This document shows positions 1-9,257 of a DNA stretch of 64,000 nt, one piece after another. Position numbers and translations under genes: made by a program. Each line of letters opens with the position of its first letter. Within the stretch, counting starts at the first letter, position 1. The notes beneath the pieces are model-generated. The model did not search any database. It was not told the origin of the DNA and saw only the letters and a list, made by a program, of their open reading frames with translations. The DNA is from Acetobacter ascendens (GTDB lineage Bacteria; Pseudomonadota; Alphaproteobacteria; Acetobacterales; Acetobacteraceae): positions 1,721,501 to 1,785,500 of the forward strand of contig NZ_CP015164.1 of the NCBI RefSeq assembly GCF_001766235.1, written 5' to 3'.

Positions 1-12
1 AAACAAGAAAGG

Positions 13-414
13 TCAGTTATTTACGGCCTGCTTCATTGCAACACGAGCAATGGCAATATCATCTTCCGTTTTGGCACCAGAAACACCTATGGCACCTAAA
101 AAAGAGCCATCTGTAGCTTTAATCACTAGTCCACCACCAAAGCTGGTTAAACCACCATTTGTATTTTCCAGCGTATAGGCTTCACCATCCGGGCGGCCTT
201 TTGCTGCAAAATCTGCACTATCCATCTGGAACAGCGCAGCAGTGCGTGCCTTTTTCTGGCTGACATCCACCACACCTAACGGTGCCCCATCCATCCGGGC
301 AAAAACCACAGGCCATGCTGCAGCATCTACAATGGACACACATACATTCACTTCAAGCCGGCGCGCCTCTGCCAAGGCGGCATCCAGTATGGATAAGGCC
401 GTAGAAAGCTTCAT
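13..414 (-). CDS. GlcG/HbpS-family (DUF336) heme-binding-type protein
   Basis: The 133-residue product has the small alpha/beta fold pattern of the GlcG/HbpS family (formerly DUF336). Family hallmarks are visible: an SIVDAA stretch near residue 30, KKARTAA near 55, and a C-terminal GGGLVIK...GAIGVSG segment. Some members bind heme or act as accessory proteins beside glycolate or diol enzymes, but the substrate cannot be told here. I chose the ATG at 414 because a GGAG ribosome site lies about 9 bases upstream; an in-frame ATG 18 bases earlier is less likely. No signal peptide is seen, so it is probably cytoplasmic. The gene stands alone, 165 bases downstream of an FMN reductase on the same strand. 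Confidence 0.8.
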   Translation of the reverse strand: MKLSTALSILDAALAEARRLEVNVCVSIVDAAAWPVVFARMDGAPLGVVDVSQKKARTAALFQMDSADFAAKGRPDGEAYTLENTNGGLTSFGGGLVIKATDGSFLGAIGVSGAKTEDDIAIARVAMKQAVNN

Positions 415-578
415 GAAACAAAACTCCTGCACGAAGAAAAGCGCGCAGACTACTCATCTCGCTCTTAAATGAAAGAGAAATTATACATAAAACACATTTA
501 TTTAACGGCAATGAACATATTCTTGTTACAAATGAAGCATGAGGCCCATATTGGTTTTATTTTCAGCCTCAGAAATCC

Positions 579-1160
579 TTAGATAGTCTGCTTTTGTTCT
601 CTGCGTGCCATATCTGCCAATGACTGTATCTGCCGCGTGAGAAATGCGCGTGTTTTCTCGTCAGTCAGTTCCAGCTTGTCTATATCAAACTTATCTGCTG
701 CCTGACCGATCATGACTTCCGGCCTATTCAGCACAAGGGCATCCATAAACACCATACTCTGGCGTATGTGATACTGCGCACGAGCACCCCCAATCATGCC
801 GGGTGAGACTGTCTGAAGCGCAACGGGTTTGCGTGCAAATGGTTGCGGCGTAAGACGAGAAAGCCAATCCAGCATGTTTTTAAGCACACCCGGCACAGAA
901 TAATTATATTCTGGCGTTACGATAATAACGCCATCGGCTTTCCTGATCCGCTCTCCCATTACCAGCACAGAAGCAGGGAAACCCTGCTCCTGCACATCCT
1001 GATTATAATGCGGAAACTCAGCGATAGATCCGAGCGCCGAAATAGTTATTCCATCTGGAGCCAACATAGGTAACGTGCGTGCCACAATACCATTATAAGA
1101 TGCCTTACGCAGGCTACCCAACACGGTCACAAAATGCAGATGTTCTTTTTCCTGCGTCAT
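579..1160 (-). CDS. NADPH-dependent FMN reductase / quinone reductase
   Basis: The 193-residue protein has the flavodoxin-like fold of the FMN_red family (ChrR, ArsH and azoreductase relatives). The N-terminal strand VTVLGSLR followed by SYNGIVA forms the FMN phosphate loop, and the VTPEYNYSVPGVLKN segment around residues 75-95 is the highly conserved flavin-contacting motif. Such enzymes reduce quinones, azo compounds or chromate with NAD(P)H and are cytosolic. It sits next to a pirin gene on the same strand (100-base gap), a pairing common in proteobacteria and usually linked to quinone or electrophile stress. The divergent LysR gene beyond pirin would be the natural regulator but is frameshifted. 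Confidence 0.85.
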   Translation of the reverse strand: MTQEKEHLHFVTVLGSLRKASYNGIVARTLPMLAPDGITISALGSIAEFPHYNQDVQEQGFPASVLVMGERIRKADGVIIVTPEYNYSVPGVLKNMLDWLSRLTPQPFARKPVALQTVSPGMIGGARAQYHIRQSMVFMDALVLNRPEVMIGQAADKFDIDKLELTDEKTRAFLTRQIQSLADMARREQKQTI

Positions 1161-1259
1161 GCTTCTGTCCTGCCTTTGAAGTATTTATTGAAAAAATTGC
1201 CTGTCATGGATGACATAACAGGCAACCTGTATGATTGTTGCGATACATGGCCCGACATA

Positions 1260-2129
1260 TCAGGCTGAAATATTGCCAAAACGGCCGCTATTGAAATCTT
1301 CAAATGCCTGCCGAATTTCTTCCCGCGTATTCATGACAAACGGCCCATATCCAGCAATGGGTTCATTCAACGGCGCTCCAGTTAAAACAAGAAAGCTAGA
1401 GGCTTGGGGAGCTTGCAATGTTACATCCGTGCCTTCCCGGTCCAGAAGTGCAAATTGTGCACTTCCCACTTCTTCTGCACCATTCACAATTAACTTCCCT
1501 TCAAGCGAAACAATAGCGGCATTATGCCCAGCAGGGAGAGAAAGTGTGATGTATGCTCCTTCTTCCAGCTTCCCATCCCACACGTTTAGTGGAGAGAAAA
1601 TACGCGCAGGCCCATGCTGACCTTCATAGTCTCCCGCAATAATACGTAGGCTGCCCCTCTTATCTGGAAACGCAATAGTTGGAATTTCTGCAGCCTGTAG
1701 AGTTTGATAACCGGCAGGCACACCTTTATCTTTAGCTGGCAAATTAACCCATAACTGCACCATCCGAAAATCACCCCCAACTTTTGCATATGCCGGAGAA
1801 TGAAATTCCTCGTGCTGGATACCGTTGCCGGCTGTCATCCACTGCACATCGCCGGGACCAATAATGCCACCACCGCCAGATGAATCACGGTGTTCCACTT
1901 CACCATCATAAACAATGGTAACGGTTTCAAACCCTTTGTGTGGATGCTGACCTACGCCGCGCCGTGTATCTGTTGGCGCAAACTTATGCGGACCTGCATA
2001 GTCCAGCAGCAGAAACGGGCTAAGGTGATCACCAAAATCAGTATAGGAAAACAGAGAACGTACAGGAAAACCGTCACCAACCCAGTGCCCTCGTTCATTT
2101 CCATAACGACCAAGAATTTTCTTCTGCAT
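1260..2129 (-). CDS. Pirin family protein (bicupin)
   Basis: The 289-residue product is a full-length pirin. The N-terminal cupin carries the HPHKGFETVT motif (about residues 62-71) and the downstream EVEHRDS and GNGIQHEE stretches, which supply the metal-binding His and Glu residues typical of pirins. The C-terminal half holds the pirin_C cupin with PLNEPIAGYGPFVMNT near the end. Bacterial pirins act as quercetin dioxygenases or redox-responsive binding partners of metabolic enzymes; which applies here is not evident. It is transcribed away from the LysR gene that starts about 120 bases upstream, and lies beside an FMN reductase gene. Confidence 0.9.
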   Translation of the reverse strand: MQKKILGRYGNERGHWVGDGFPVRSLFSYTDFGDHLSPFLLLDYAGPHKFAPTDTRRGVGQHPHKGFETVTIVYDGEVEHRDSSGGGGIIGPGDVQWMTAGNGIQHEEFHSPAYAKVGGDFRMVQLWVNLPAKDKGVPAGYQTLQAAEIPTIAFPDKRGSLRIIAGDYEGQHGPARIFSPLNVWDGKLEEGAYITLSLPAGHNAAIVSLEGKLIVNGAEEVGSAQFALLDREGTDVTLQAPQASSFLVLTGAPLNEPIAGYGPFVMNTREEIRQAFEDFNSGRFGNISA

Positions 2130-2249
2130 GACTTTTGTCCTGTCTGAAGCAAGAGCGCTTTATGCGCCTTTTGTTGACACGAAACATGCGCTCTTCTTAT
2201 CGTCGCATAAAGATTTCTAAATCAAACATTGCGTTTCATAGGTAGGACG

Positions 2250-3178
2250 ATGAGAGACCTTAATGACTTTGGATATTTTGTGCAGGTTGTAAAATATGGT
2301 GGTTTTTCCGCCGCCGCTCGTGCAACTGGCCTACAAAAATCTCTCCTAAGCCGCCGTATCCGTCTTTTAGAAGAACGCCTGCATGCGCGTTTGATCCAAC
2401 GTTCATCACGCCACTTTAGCGTTACAGAAACAGGACACCGCTTTTACGAACACTGTATTGCCATGTTGGAGGAAGCAGACACGGCAGAACGCTCTGTCGC
2501 TCAACTGCAAACTGAACCCTGTGGGCTTGTGCGCCTAAGTTGCCCTGTAGCTTTGCTAAACTTTCAATTTGGTGCCTTACTCGCCCGCTTTATCATGCTC
2601 TATCCAGCCGTAACGCTGCAGCTTGAAAGCACCAACCGGCGTGTAGATGTCTTGAAAGAAGGCATGGACCTTGCAATACGCGTACGGTTTCCGCCCATTG
2701 CTTCATCCGATCTTGTAATGCGCACACTTGATACCAGCACGCAGTGTTTGTGATTGCTGCACCTCATCTTGTACCTCACTCACTGGCTTCTCCGGCTGAT
2801 TTAAACGCTTTTCCCAGTTTAGATTTTCATACCACACCGGGATCACATTCTTGGTTACTCGAAAACCAAGAAGGACAAACAGCGACCATTTTTCATGAAC
2901 CCCGGTTGGCAACGGATGATATGGCTGTACTGCGAGAAGCTGCCCTTGTAGGTGCAGGTATTGTGCAAATGCCCACCATGATGGTGTGGCAAGATATTGA
3001 AGCAGGGCGTTTAGTGCGCGTTCTTCCCGGATGGCAGCCACAGGCGGGTATTATTCACGCAGTCTTTCCATCTCGCCGTGGGCTTGTGCCGGCTGTTCGT
3101 GCTTTGCTGGATTTTCTGGCAGAAGAATGCCGTGCACAACGTAATCTGGCCACTGAAGTTTTTAAAACATCGTTCTAA
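2250..3178 (+). pseudogene. LysR-family regulator, disrupted by a 1-base frameshift
   Basis: The first part encodes a LysR N-terminal winged helix (DLNDFGYFVQVV...GGFSAAARATG...SLLSRRIRLLEERL) and the start of the substrate-binding domain. At 2746-2750 the frame runs into TGA just after TSTQC. The rest of the effector domain (IAAPHLV... to GLVPAVRALLDFLAEECR) follows one frame over and ends at 3178. Adding a single T to the three-T run at 2747-2749 restores an uninterrupted reading frame of about 309 codons. The ATG at 2250 follows an AGGTAGG ribosome site. The gene diverges from pirin, which is its likely target. The change is either a real inactivating slip or a one-base read error. Confidence 0.85.
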
Positions 3179-3440
3179 AGCAACAGTATATCTACGATAA
3201 CCAATACCTAGGTTCTTATGGCCTTATCAGCAGAGGAAATATTCTTTCCTCCCGATGATAGGTTTTATTTTATTCAAATTTTCAAACAGATAGCAAAATC
3301 ATTTTTCAAAAAGTCAAAACCGGAAACCTTACTTGCCAGAAGCGTTGTATCTGTATGTCCTACGCCAAACAGGCAGACATACAAAGATCCTGCCATTGTT
3401 GGTGCGGCATGTTTTCACAGCAATATGTATGAGGTTTGTT

Positions 3441-3602
3441 ATGGCCGAAAAGAAAAACAAAGACAGCAAAAAACAGGCTCAAGATGAAAAACTTGATGAA
3501 GCTTTAGATGAAAGCTTTCCCGCAAGTGATCCACCGTCTCAAACTGGTTTTACAGGAGATAAAGATCCGCCTGCAAAACCCACTAAAAAACCCAAGAAAT
3601 AA
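3441..3602 (+). CDS. Small acidic/lysine-rich hypothetical protein with ESFPASDPPS motif
   Basis: The 53-residue hydrophilic protein starts at an ATG preceded by a TGAGG ribosome site. It carries the motif LDEALDESFPASDPPS, found in many short uncharacterised alphaproteobacterial proteins, flanked by lysine-rich ends. No signal peptide or membrane segment is present, and it is probably intrinsically disordered and cytosolic. Function is unknown. A longer in-frame start exists upstream at 3333, but it lacks a ribosome site and the added residues do not look like the family. The gene ends 30 bases before a bidirectional terminator. Confidence 0.7.
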   Translation: MAEKKNKDSKKQAQDEKLDEALDESFPASDPPSQTGFTGDKDPPAKPTKKPKK

Positions 3603-3632
3603 GCATGTCTGTTTTTAACGTGCCCTCAAGAT

Positions 3633-3670
3633 GGCTCTCTCTTTAAAAATGTTTGCTTAAAGAGAGAGCC
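3633..3670. terminator. Bidirectional rho-independent terminator
   Basis: A perfect 14-bp stem (GGCTCTCTCTTTAA, 3633-3646, and its complement at 3657-3670) encloses a 10-base loop. It lies between the 53-residue gene on the plus strand and exbD on the minus strand, so it can end both transcripts; a short T tract follows on the plus strand. Confidence 0.85.
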
Positions 3671-3678
3671 TCCATTTT

Positions 3679-4119
3679 TCACTTACCGTCAGCGAACTGT
3701 TCCTGCCCGACGATTCCGAGTTTTGTAACGTCGAGGCGCTGTGCATCGGCCATGACGTGAACGACGGTTTTATAGTCTGCCAGACGGTTGGGCTGGAGAT
3801 GGAATTCTGGCCGGGAGGCCTCGGGCCCGCTTGCGATCTCACGCAGATGCGCCTGCAGATCGGCCTCACCATTGATGGGCTGACCGTTCCAAGTCAGCGA
3901 GTTGTCAAAGTCCACAACCAGCGTCACCACAGGGGTTTCTTCCGTGCTGGGCGGTGGATTACCCTGTGGCAGATCAATCGAGACCGCCTGCGTCTGCAAC
4001 GGGATGGTGATGATCAGCATGATCAGCAGCACCAGCATCACGTCAATCAGTGGCGTGGTGTTGATGTCTACAATGCCTTCATCTTCCGTTGTGCTCTCAG
4101 AGCCAACATTCATGCCCAT
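3679..4119 (-). CDS. exbD: ExbD/TolR family biopolymer transport protein (second exbD)
   Basis: The 146-residue protein has the ExbD layout: a short cytoplasmic N-terminus, one membrane helix (INTTPLIDVMLVLLIMLIITIP, residues about 19-40) with the essential membrane Asp in PLIDVMLVLL, and a periplasmic domain beginning QTQAVSIDLP. It couples proton flow through ExbB to TonB. It is the last gene of tonB-exbB-exbD-exbD, 54 bases after its paralogue. Tandem exbD genes are common in Acetobacteraceae and Xanthomonadaceae, where the second copy may serve a subset of receptors. Confidence 0.92.
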   Translation of the reverse strand: MGMNVGSESTTEDEGIVDINTTPLIDVMLVLLIMLIITIPLQTQAVSIDLPQGNPPPSTEETPVVTLVVDFDNSLTWNGQPINGEADLQAHLREIASGPEASRPEFHLQPNRLADYKTVVHVMADAQRLDVTKLGIVGQEQFADGK

Positions 4120-4173
4120 GGTCTGTGCTCTCCCCCACAGGATGGGGTGGCGTGCTGCGCCACCCGCCCCTGC

Positions 4174-4593
4174 CTATTTCGGCTTTTCCGTAATGAAATC
4201 GATATGGCTGATGCCTGCTTCCTGACACGTGGCCACCAGACGGCCCACACTCTCATAGCGTGTGGTCACATCTCCGCGGATCTGGATCTGCGGCTGCGGC
4301 TTTTGCACCGCCGCCTTCTCCAGCCGGGCCAAAAGATCGGCCCGGTCCTTGATCGGCGTTTCATCCCAGAAGGTCTGTCCATCCGCCGTAACGGCCAAAA
4401 CCACATTGCTCAGCTTGGTCTGGGTGGGCTGGTTCATGTCCTTGGGCAGTTGCACCTTGACGGTATGTGTGGCCACCGGAATGGTGATCAGGAAGATGAT
4501 CAGCAGCACCAGCATCACATCCACAAGCGGTGTGGTGTTGATGGCGGAGACGACGTCGTCTTCCCCGCCACTATCGCCAATCTGCATGCCCAT
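4174..4593 (-). CDS. exbD: ExbD/TolR family biopolymer transport protein (first exbD)
   Basis: The 139-residue paralogue of the neighbouring gene has the same order: cytoplasmic N-terminus, membrane helix with NTTPLVDVMLVLLI carrying the conserved Asp, and a periplasmic domain starting VATHTVKVQLP. It forms the proton-conducting stator with ExbB and energises TonB. It lies 29 bases downstream of exbB on the same strand and is evidently cotranscribed. The paralogues differ clearly outside the membrane helix, so this is not a recent duplication. Confidence 0.92.
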   Translation of the reverse strand: MGMQIGDSGGEDDVVSAINTTPLVDVMLVLLIIFLITIPVATHTVKVQLPKDMNQPTQTKLSNVVLAVTADGQTFWDETPIKDRADLLARLEKAAVQKPQPQIQIRGDVTTRYESVGRLVATCQEAGISHIDFITEKPK

Positions 4594-4622
4594 AAGCGCT
4601 CTCCTTGCCTTGACCTGATTGA

Positions 4623-5621
4623 TTACCCGATGCGGTTGGATACAGTGGCTGTGGTGGGGGAGTTATCCGGACGCACCACAATCTGGTCCACAGCGGCCCC
4701 ATGACGCACACCCCCGATGAGGATGGACTGCAGGTCAGAGGCAAAGTCTCGCACCAGATCCATGGCTGTCTTGTTGCGGCGCACCAGCAGGTTGTAACCC
4801 AGAACGGCTGGCACAGCGGTGGCCAGACCAATGGCTGTCATGATCAGGGATTCACCCACAGGTCCGGCCACTTTGTCGATGGAGGCCTGACCGGCAATAC
4901 CGATAGCTGTTAGCGCATGGTAGATCCCCCACACCGTGCCGAACAGACCGATGAACGGAGAGGTGGACCCCACGGTGCCCAGAAACGCCAGACCCTTTTG
5001 CAGGCTGTTTTGGATGTTGTTCACCGCGCGCTGGATGGACATGCCCGTCCAGCTATGCAGGTCGATGCTTTCCTGCATCGTGCCTTCATGGTGCTCGGCA
5101 GCCACAATGCCGGTATCGGCGATGTAGCGGAACGGAGAGGTGGAGGTCAGAGCGGAAGCCCCTTCCTGAATGCTGTGCTTGGTCCAGAAGCTTTTGGTGG
5201 CTTCCTTGGCGGCGGCAAACAGGCGGGCCTGCTCGATAAACTTGGTGATCATGATATACCATGTGCCCAAAGACATGGTGAGCATGATCAGCAGCACGCC
5301 GCGGGCAATGATATCCCCATTGGACCACAGGGCGCCCAGACCGTAGGGATTGGCTTCTTCCTTGGTGTCTGCCGCAGGTGGGGCCTGTTCAGCCGGAGCG
5401 CTGGCTGTGGGGGCTGCATCCGGTGTGACTGCGGGAGCCGGCGCGGAAGATGGCGCCGCATCAGGGGCGGGCGCCGTAGCTGCAGGCGCTGTGGCGACCG
5501 CATCCTGCGCAAAGGCTGCCACAGGGGCTGCAGTGCTCATCAGCAGCGCCAGAGCCGGAGCCGCAAGACCTGACACAAAAGAACGGGGCAGTCTGGTCAT
5601 CTTCCTCATAATCCTCATCAT
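4623..5621 (-). CDS. exbB: MotA/TolQ/ExbB proton channel protein with extended N-terminus
   Basis: The 332-residue protein begins with a signal-like segment ending AAPVAAFAQD, then about 50 residues rich in Ala and Pro, then the ExbB core: a membrane helix near 105-125, a cytoplasmic loop, and two further helices carrying the family signature GTVWGIYHALTAIG and LIMTAIGLATAVPAVLGYN. The periplasmic Ala/Pro extension is typical of long ExbB forms in alphaproteobacteria. It is the proton channel of the TonB energising complex, encoded after tonB (69-base gap) and before two exbD genes. Confidence 0.92.
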   Translation of the reverse strand: MMRIMRKMTRLPRSFVSGLAAPALALLMSTAAPVAAFAQDAVATAPAATAPAPDAAPSSAPAPAVTPDAAPTASAPAEQAPPAADTKEEANPYGLGALWSNGDIIARGVLLIMLTMSLGTWYIMITKFIEQARLFAAAKEATKSFWTKHSIQEGASALTSTSPFRYIADTGIVAAEHHEGTMQESIDLHSWTGMSIQRAVNNIQNSLQKGLAFLGTVGSTSPFIGLFGTVWGIYHALTAIGIAGQASIDKVAGPVGESLIMTAIGLATAVPAVLGYNLLVRRNKTAMDLVRDFASDLQSILIGGVRHGAAVDQIVVRPDNSPTTATVSNRIG

Positions 5622-5690
5622 CAGGGCCCGATCCGGCGGGGTGTGGCCATTATGGGCCGGGCAATCCGTTAGTGTGTTCGTAAGCTGATC

Positions 5691-6434
5691 TTAATCATCT
5701 AGCCTAAAGCGAATGACATAGACCTTGTGCAGTTCCTTCACCGGAGCGCCATTGCGCGTGGCCGGGCGATAGCGGGCCTTGTGCACGTAATCCAATGCCG
5801 CCTTGGCAAAAGCCTGACCGCCGGAGACTGACTGCACCTGGCAGTTACTGGTCATGCCCGTAGGTTCCACATCGCATGCTACTGTCACACGCCCTTCAAT
5901 GTTCTCTTCCTCCATTTCTGGCGGATAGACCGGCTGCACATGGTTCAGCGGTGCCGTGCCAGCCGTGGTATCCGGTGCATCGGATGGGGGTGCGCTGGCT
6001 GCAGGCTCGGTGGCGGCTGGTGGGGCCTTGGCCGTTTTGGTTTGTGGTGGCGCCGGATGTTTGGGCGGCGTTTTGGCCACATGCTTGATGGGCGGCTTGG
6101 GCGGTGGGGGCACCTTGATCTTGGGCGGCGGAATGAACGGTGGCGGTGGCTCGGCCATCACTGGCGGCGGCGGCGGCGGTGGAGGTGGTGGCGGTGGCGG
6201 CTGAGGGGGTGGCAGCACTTGGGTCTGGATAGGCGGATGCTCAACAGGCACGCTCGCCTTCGTCCCCATCCCATACATCAGCCCCCACACACCAGCTCCA
6301 TGCAAAAGAAGAACCGCTATAAGCGCTCCAGCTCCAACCACGCCTCCAGCGCGAAGAACATAACGCTCCTTCCCCTCTGAATGTTGAGCAGCGTCACTTT
6401 CCAGTTTTTCGGAATGTTCTGAAATATTCTGCAT
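5691..6434 (-). CDS. tonB: TonB energy-transducing protein
   Basis: The 247-residue protein has one N-terminal membrane anchor (GALIAVLLLHGAGVWGLMYG, about 36-55), a long periplasmic proline-rich spacer including a run of about 13 prolines and Lys-Pro repeats, and a C-terminal TonB domain with YPPEMEEENIEGRVTV and ARYRPATRNGAPV. It carries proton-motive energy to outer-membrane receptors. It heads tonB-exbB-exbD-exbD and lies just downstream of a TonB-dependent receptor gene on the same strand. The GC-rich proline codon run produces long spurious open frames on the other strand. Confidence 0.93.
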   Translation of the reverse strand: MQNISEHSEKLESDAAQHSEGKERYVLRAGGVVGAGALIAVLLLHGAGVWGLMYGMGTKASVPVEHPPIQTQVLPPPQPPPPPPPPPPPPPVMAEPPPPFIPPPKIKVPPPPKPPIKHVAKTPPKHPAPPQTKTAKAPPAATEPAASAPPSDAPDTTAGTAPLNHVQPVYPPEMEEENIEGRVTVACDVEPTGMTSNCQVQSVSGGQAFAKAALDYVHKARYRPATRNGAPVKELHKVYVIRFRLDD

Positions 6435-6484
6435 TATGCTCTCGCTGTTTTTGCACTGGCTTGAGCTATTTGTTTTAATAACCC

Positions 6485-6529
6485 AAGGTGTGTCAGCCTT
6501 GACCCTAAAGGCTTAAGTGTGAACACCTT
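6485..6529. terminator. Hairpin between receptor gene and tonB
   Basis: A nested inverted repeat (AAGGTGT 6485-6491 with ACACCTT 6523-6529, inner AGCCTT/AAGGCT) lies in the 104-base gap between the receptor stop and tonB. It lacks a clean T tract on the minus strand, so it may only attenuate or process the transcript. Confidence 0.4.
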
Positions 6530-6538
6530 TCTTTCCCT

Positions 6539-9008
6539 TTAGAAATCCAAAGAGGTTTTCACATAATACATCCCACCGCTGAACCCATACGGAGAATAGG
6601 ATGCATATTTGGCAAGGCCTTGCTGGGTATTGGCAATGGAACTTGACACACGGGTAGGATGTTTATTTCCTACGTTGTTAGCCCCAATACCAACTGTCCA
6701 CCGCGGGAAAATTTTATAGTCAACTTCCAGATTGGTAATAAAGCCCGGATTCTGCTGGAAAGGCACACTGCCCGCCCCCGTTGGGGAAGCCATATAGACA
6801 ATGGAACCATACCGGAGTTCCTGCGCCATAAAGGACCACTTTCCACGCGTCCAGTTTACGCTGATCTGCTCACGGTTTTTGGGCGCAGAATGCAAAACCA
6901 TCATCTTGGTATATTCATTTACCAGATCGGACTTTGCAGAACGAATTTCGTTATCCGAGAAGTTGATACCCATAGCAAAGCGGAACTGACCAAGATTTTT
7001 TGTGTGCAGGGTGTAGTCTGCACTCAAATCCCCACCAAATGTCTGCGTATTATACAGGTTTGCATAATATGAGAGGGATGTTGCACTTTCCAGATTTGCA
7101 TTTTTCAGCATTTCCAGAAGAACAGAGTCATTCTGATCCACCGAATAGGTTTTTGTGCTGCCCATTCTGCCGTTAATGGCAATGTAATACAGGTTGCCTG
7201 TTACATGGAAATCATCAACTGGCGTTGAATCAAAACCGATTGAGTAGCTACGGGAGTATTCCCCTTTCATACTGCCTGCACCAAGATATTTGGCAATCTG
7301 ACTTCCGGCAGGAATCTGATCTACCGTATAGCCCGGATAAGGCGCAGAATAAAAATAGTTCATCGCACCCAAGGTAGGTGGACGATACCCCGTATTCACA
7401 TTCGCACGGATAGCCCAGCGCTTGTTAAAGTTATAGCGTGTGCCAACAGATCCTGTTTCTACCGTAGCAATATTGTTATAGCTGCCAACACGACCACCTA
7501 ATGTCCACTCCCACTGCTTCGTCACGTAGAAATCAAGGTTGACGTTACCTTCATAAACATCGCGGTTCTGATAGGTTGCTGCCATGGGAACGTTACCGGG
7601 GTGATCTGTTGCGCCCATTCCGCTCCATGAGGCCATTTCACCCTCAACCATCTGGAAGGTATCGTGGCGATATTCGCCCCAAACCGCAGATTGATAGGCC
7701 GCGGCGCCCAATCTGGACGGAATGAACGAGAGCCTCGTAGACCAGCCGTTAGCTCTGTGGCAACTGAAGCACCATCATAAAAAGATGTTTGCGTGCTGCC
7801 GGGTATCGAAACATTTTCAGAATTGGTGGTGCGGTAATTTTGCTTATCACGTGCGTAGGTTACGTAAGCATCCCATGCAAAACCAAACTTGCGGGCCTTG
7901 ATGCCGTTGTCTGTTTCAAAATCTAGCTGATCCATTGCAATATAAGGCTGGTTACCAGCAGGATATAGATCAGGATTAATCCACTCATCAGAAGCAGTGT
8001 TAGCCCTGTAGGTTTCAGGCACATTGGCCCGTCTGTGAGAAAACGTGGAAGTGCTATAGAAATTGAACCCGCTACTGGCCAACGGCACAGACATGTTTTC
8101 ACTGATAGTTTCCAGTGTGGATTTAGGAATACCTAGGCCGCGCTGAACATTTCGGTTTGCTGTTTCATTTCTGGAATCATCAAACATTGTCCCATAAAAA
8201 TCACCACCACGAGTTGTTGGCAATTGATGGGAAATCTGCGCGGCTAAATCCAGATAGCCGCCGTTATGGCCCAGAGCCATGCCGTAATTGGCAGAACCAT
8301 CCAGATCCTGACCATCACCTGCGTAATAACCACTATTTTTAAAATTTATGCTGCCGCCATGTGTGTTGTGCTTAAGCACAATGTTTACAGCACCAGCAAT
8401 GGCATCCTGACCGTAAAGGGCAGAAGCACCTTCTGTAACAACTTCAATATGATCAATAGCCGAGATTGGAATAAGGGAAATATCAGCAGGCTCACTTCCC
8501 CGGTTGGTGCCTGAGTTTGAGTTGAAGTTTGCCCCGATATGGCGACGATGGCCATTCACCAAAATCAACGTATCATCTGGAGACTGCCCACGCAGCTGCA
8601 TGGTTTGTACAAATGAACTGGCACCCCCGCCTGGCAAAGCCGCTGTTGTAATAGCCGGATTTGCCTGCGCCAAAGCAGACAACACATTTGTCTGGCCTGT
8701 TTTTAACAGTTCAGCACCCGTCACAACAGTAACCTGCGTGGTGCTATGCTTCTGCGTTACAGGAGAAAAGACAGAGTTGCTGGAATGCCCACCAACCTCT
8801 ACTGATTCCTCCCCACCACGTAATGCAGCAAGATTTTTGGTGCGTCGTGTTGGAACTGCTTTTGTAGTTTTGGTTTTTTTACAAGAACCTTTTGTGGGTT
8901 TGCTGTTGTAGATGTTGTATCTGCAGCAAAACCACTTTCTGCCGGAATGAGAGCACCGAATGCAACACTCGCGACAAGCGACAATTCAAACTTTGAGATC
9001 CTGGCCAT
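6539..9008 (-). pseudogene. TonB-dependent outer-membrane receptor, two frameshifts
   Basis: Three consecutive frames together encode one receptor of about 820 residues. The first has a signal peptide (MARISKFELSLVASVAFGA...AAD), the second the plug (LILVNGHRRH, VVTEGASALYGQDAIAGAVNIVLK) and early barrel, and the third the rest of the barrel ending in GMYYVKTSLDF, a typical terminal-Phe strand. Break one is in a T7 run at 8874-8880: one extra base there gives a continuous frame across the N-terminal extension. Break two lies near 7711-7745. The substrate is unknown. It sits directly upstream of tonB-exbBD, suggesting one uptake system. Confidence 0.88.
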
Positions 9009-9167
9009 CGCATCACCCTCAAATCCGATAGGATTAAGAAAATATCTTATGAAATTATGATACGTTTCCGTTACGTTTTGACGTCATATTTAATATTGAT
9101 ATATCTACCCTGCACTCAAGACAGAGCTTATATCGGATGGATAAATACCGGATTTTGCATAATAAAA

Positions 9168-9204
9168 ATCCCTGAAAAACTGCATTAGCAGCTCTTGCAG
9201 GGAT
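9168..9204 (-). terminator. Rho-independent terminator after the MFS gene
   Basis: Read on the minus strand, ATCCCTG and CAGGGAT pair around an inner GCAG/CTGC stem and are followed by TTTTTATT. It sits 54 bases beyond the ancestral stop codon of the MFS gene (9258-9260). Confidence 0.75.
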
Positions 9205-9257
9205 GCCCTTATACATAAACCAGATACTCTAAAGTATCTATATTTCTCTTTTAAACA

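Noticed and set aside
3218-3487. 89-codon frame upstream of and overlapping the 53-residue gene
   Set aside because: No ribosome site and no resemblance to known proteins; the other frame carries the conserved ESFPASDP motif.
3757-4704. 315-codon frame opposite the two exbD genes
   Set aside because: It is antisense to two clear ExbD proteins; His/Asp/Gln-rich composition is an antisense artefact.
5940-6380. Open frames of 80-146 codons opposite tonB, rich in Gly, Trp and Arg
   Set aside because: They are the reverse of the proline codon run in tonB, with no ribosome site or family features.
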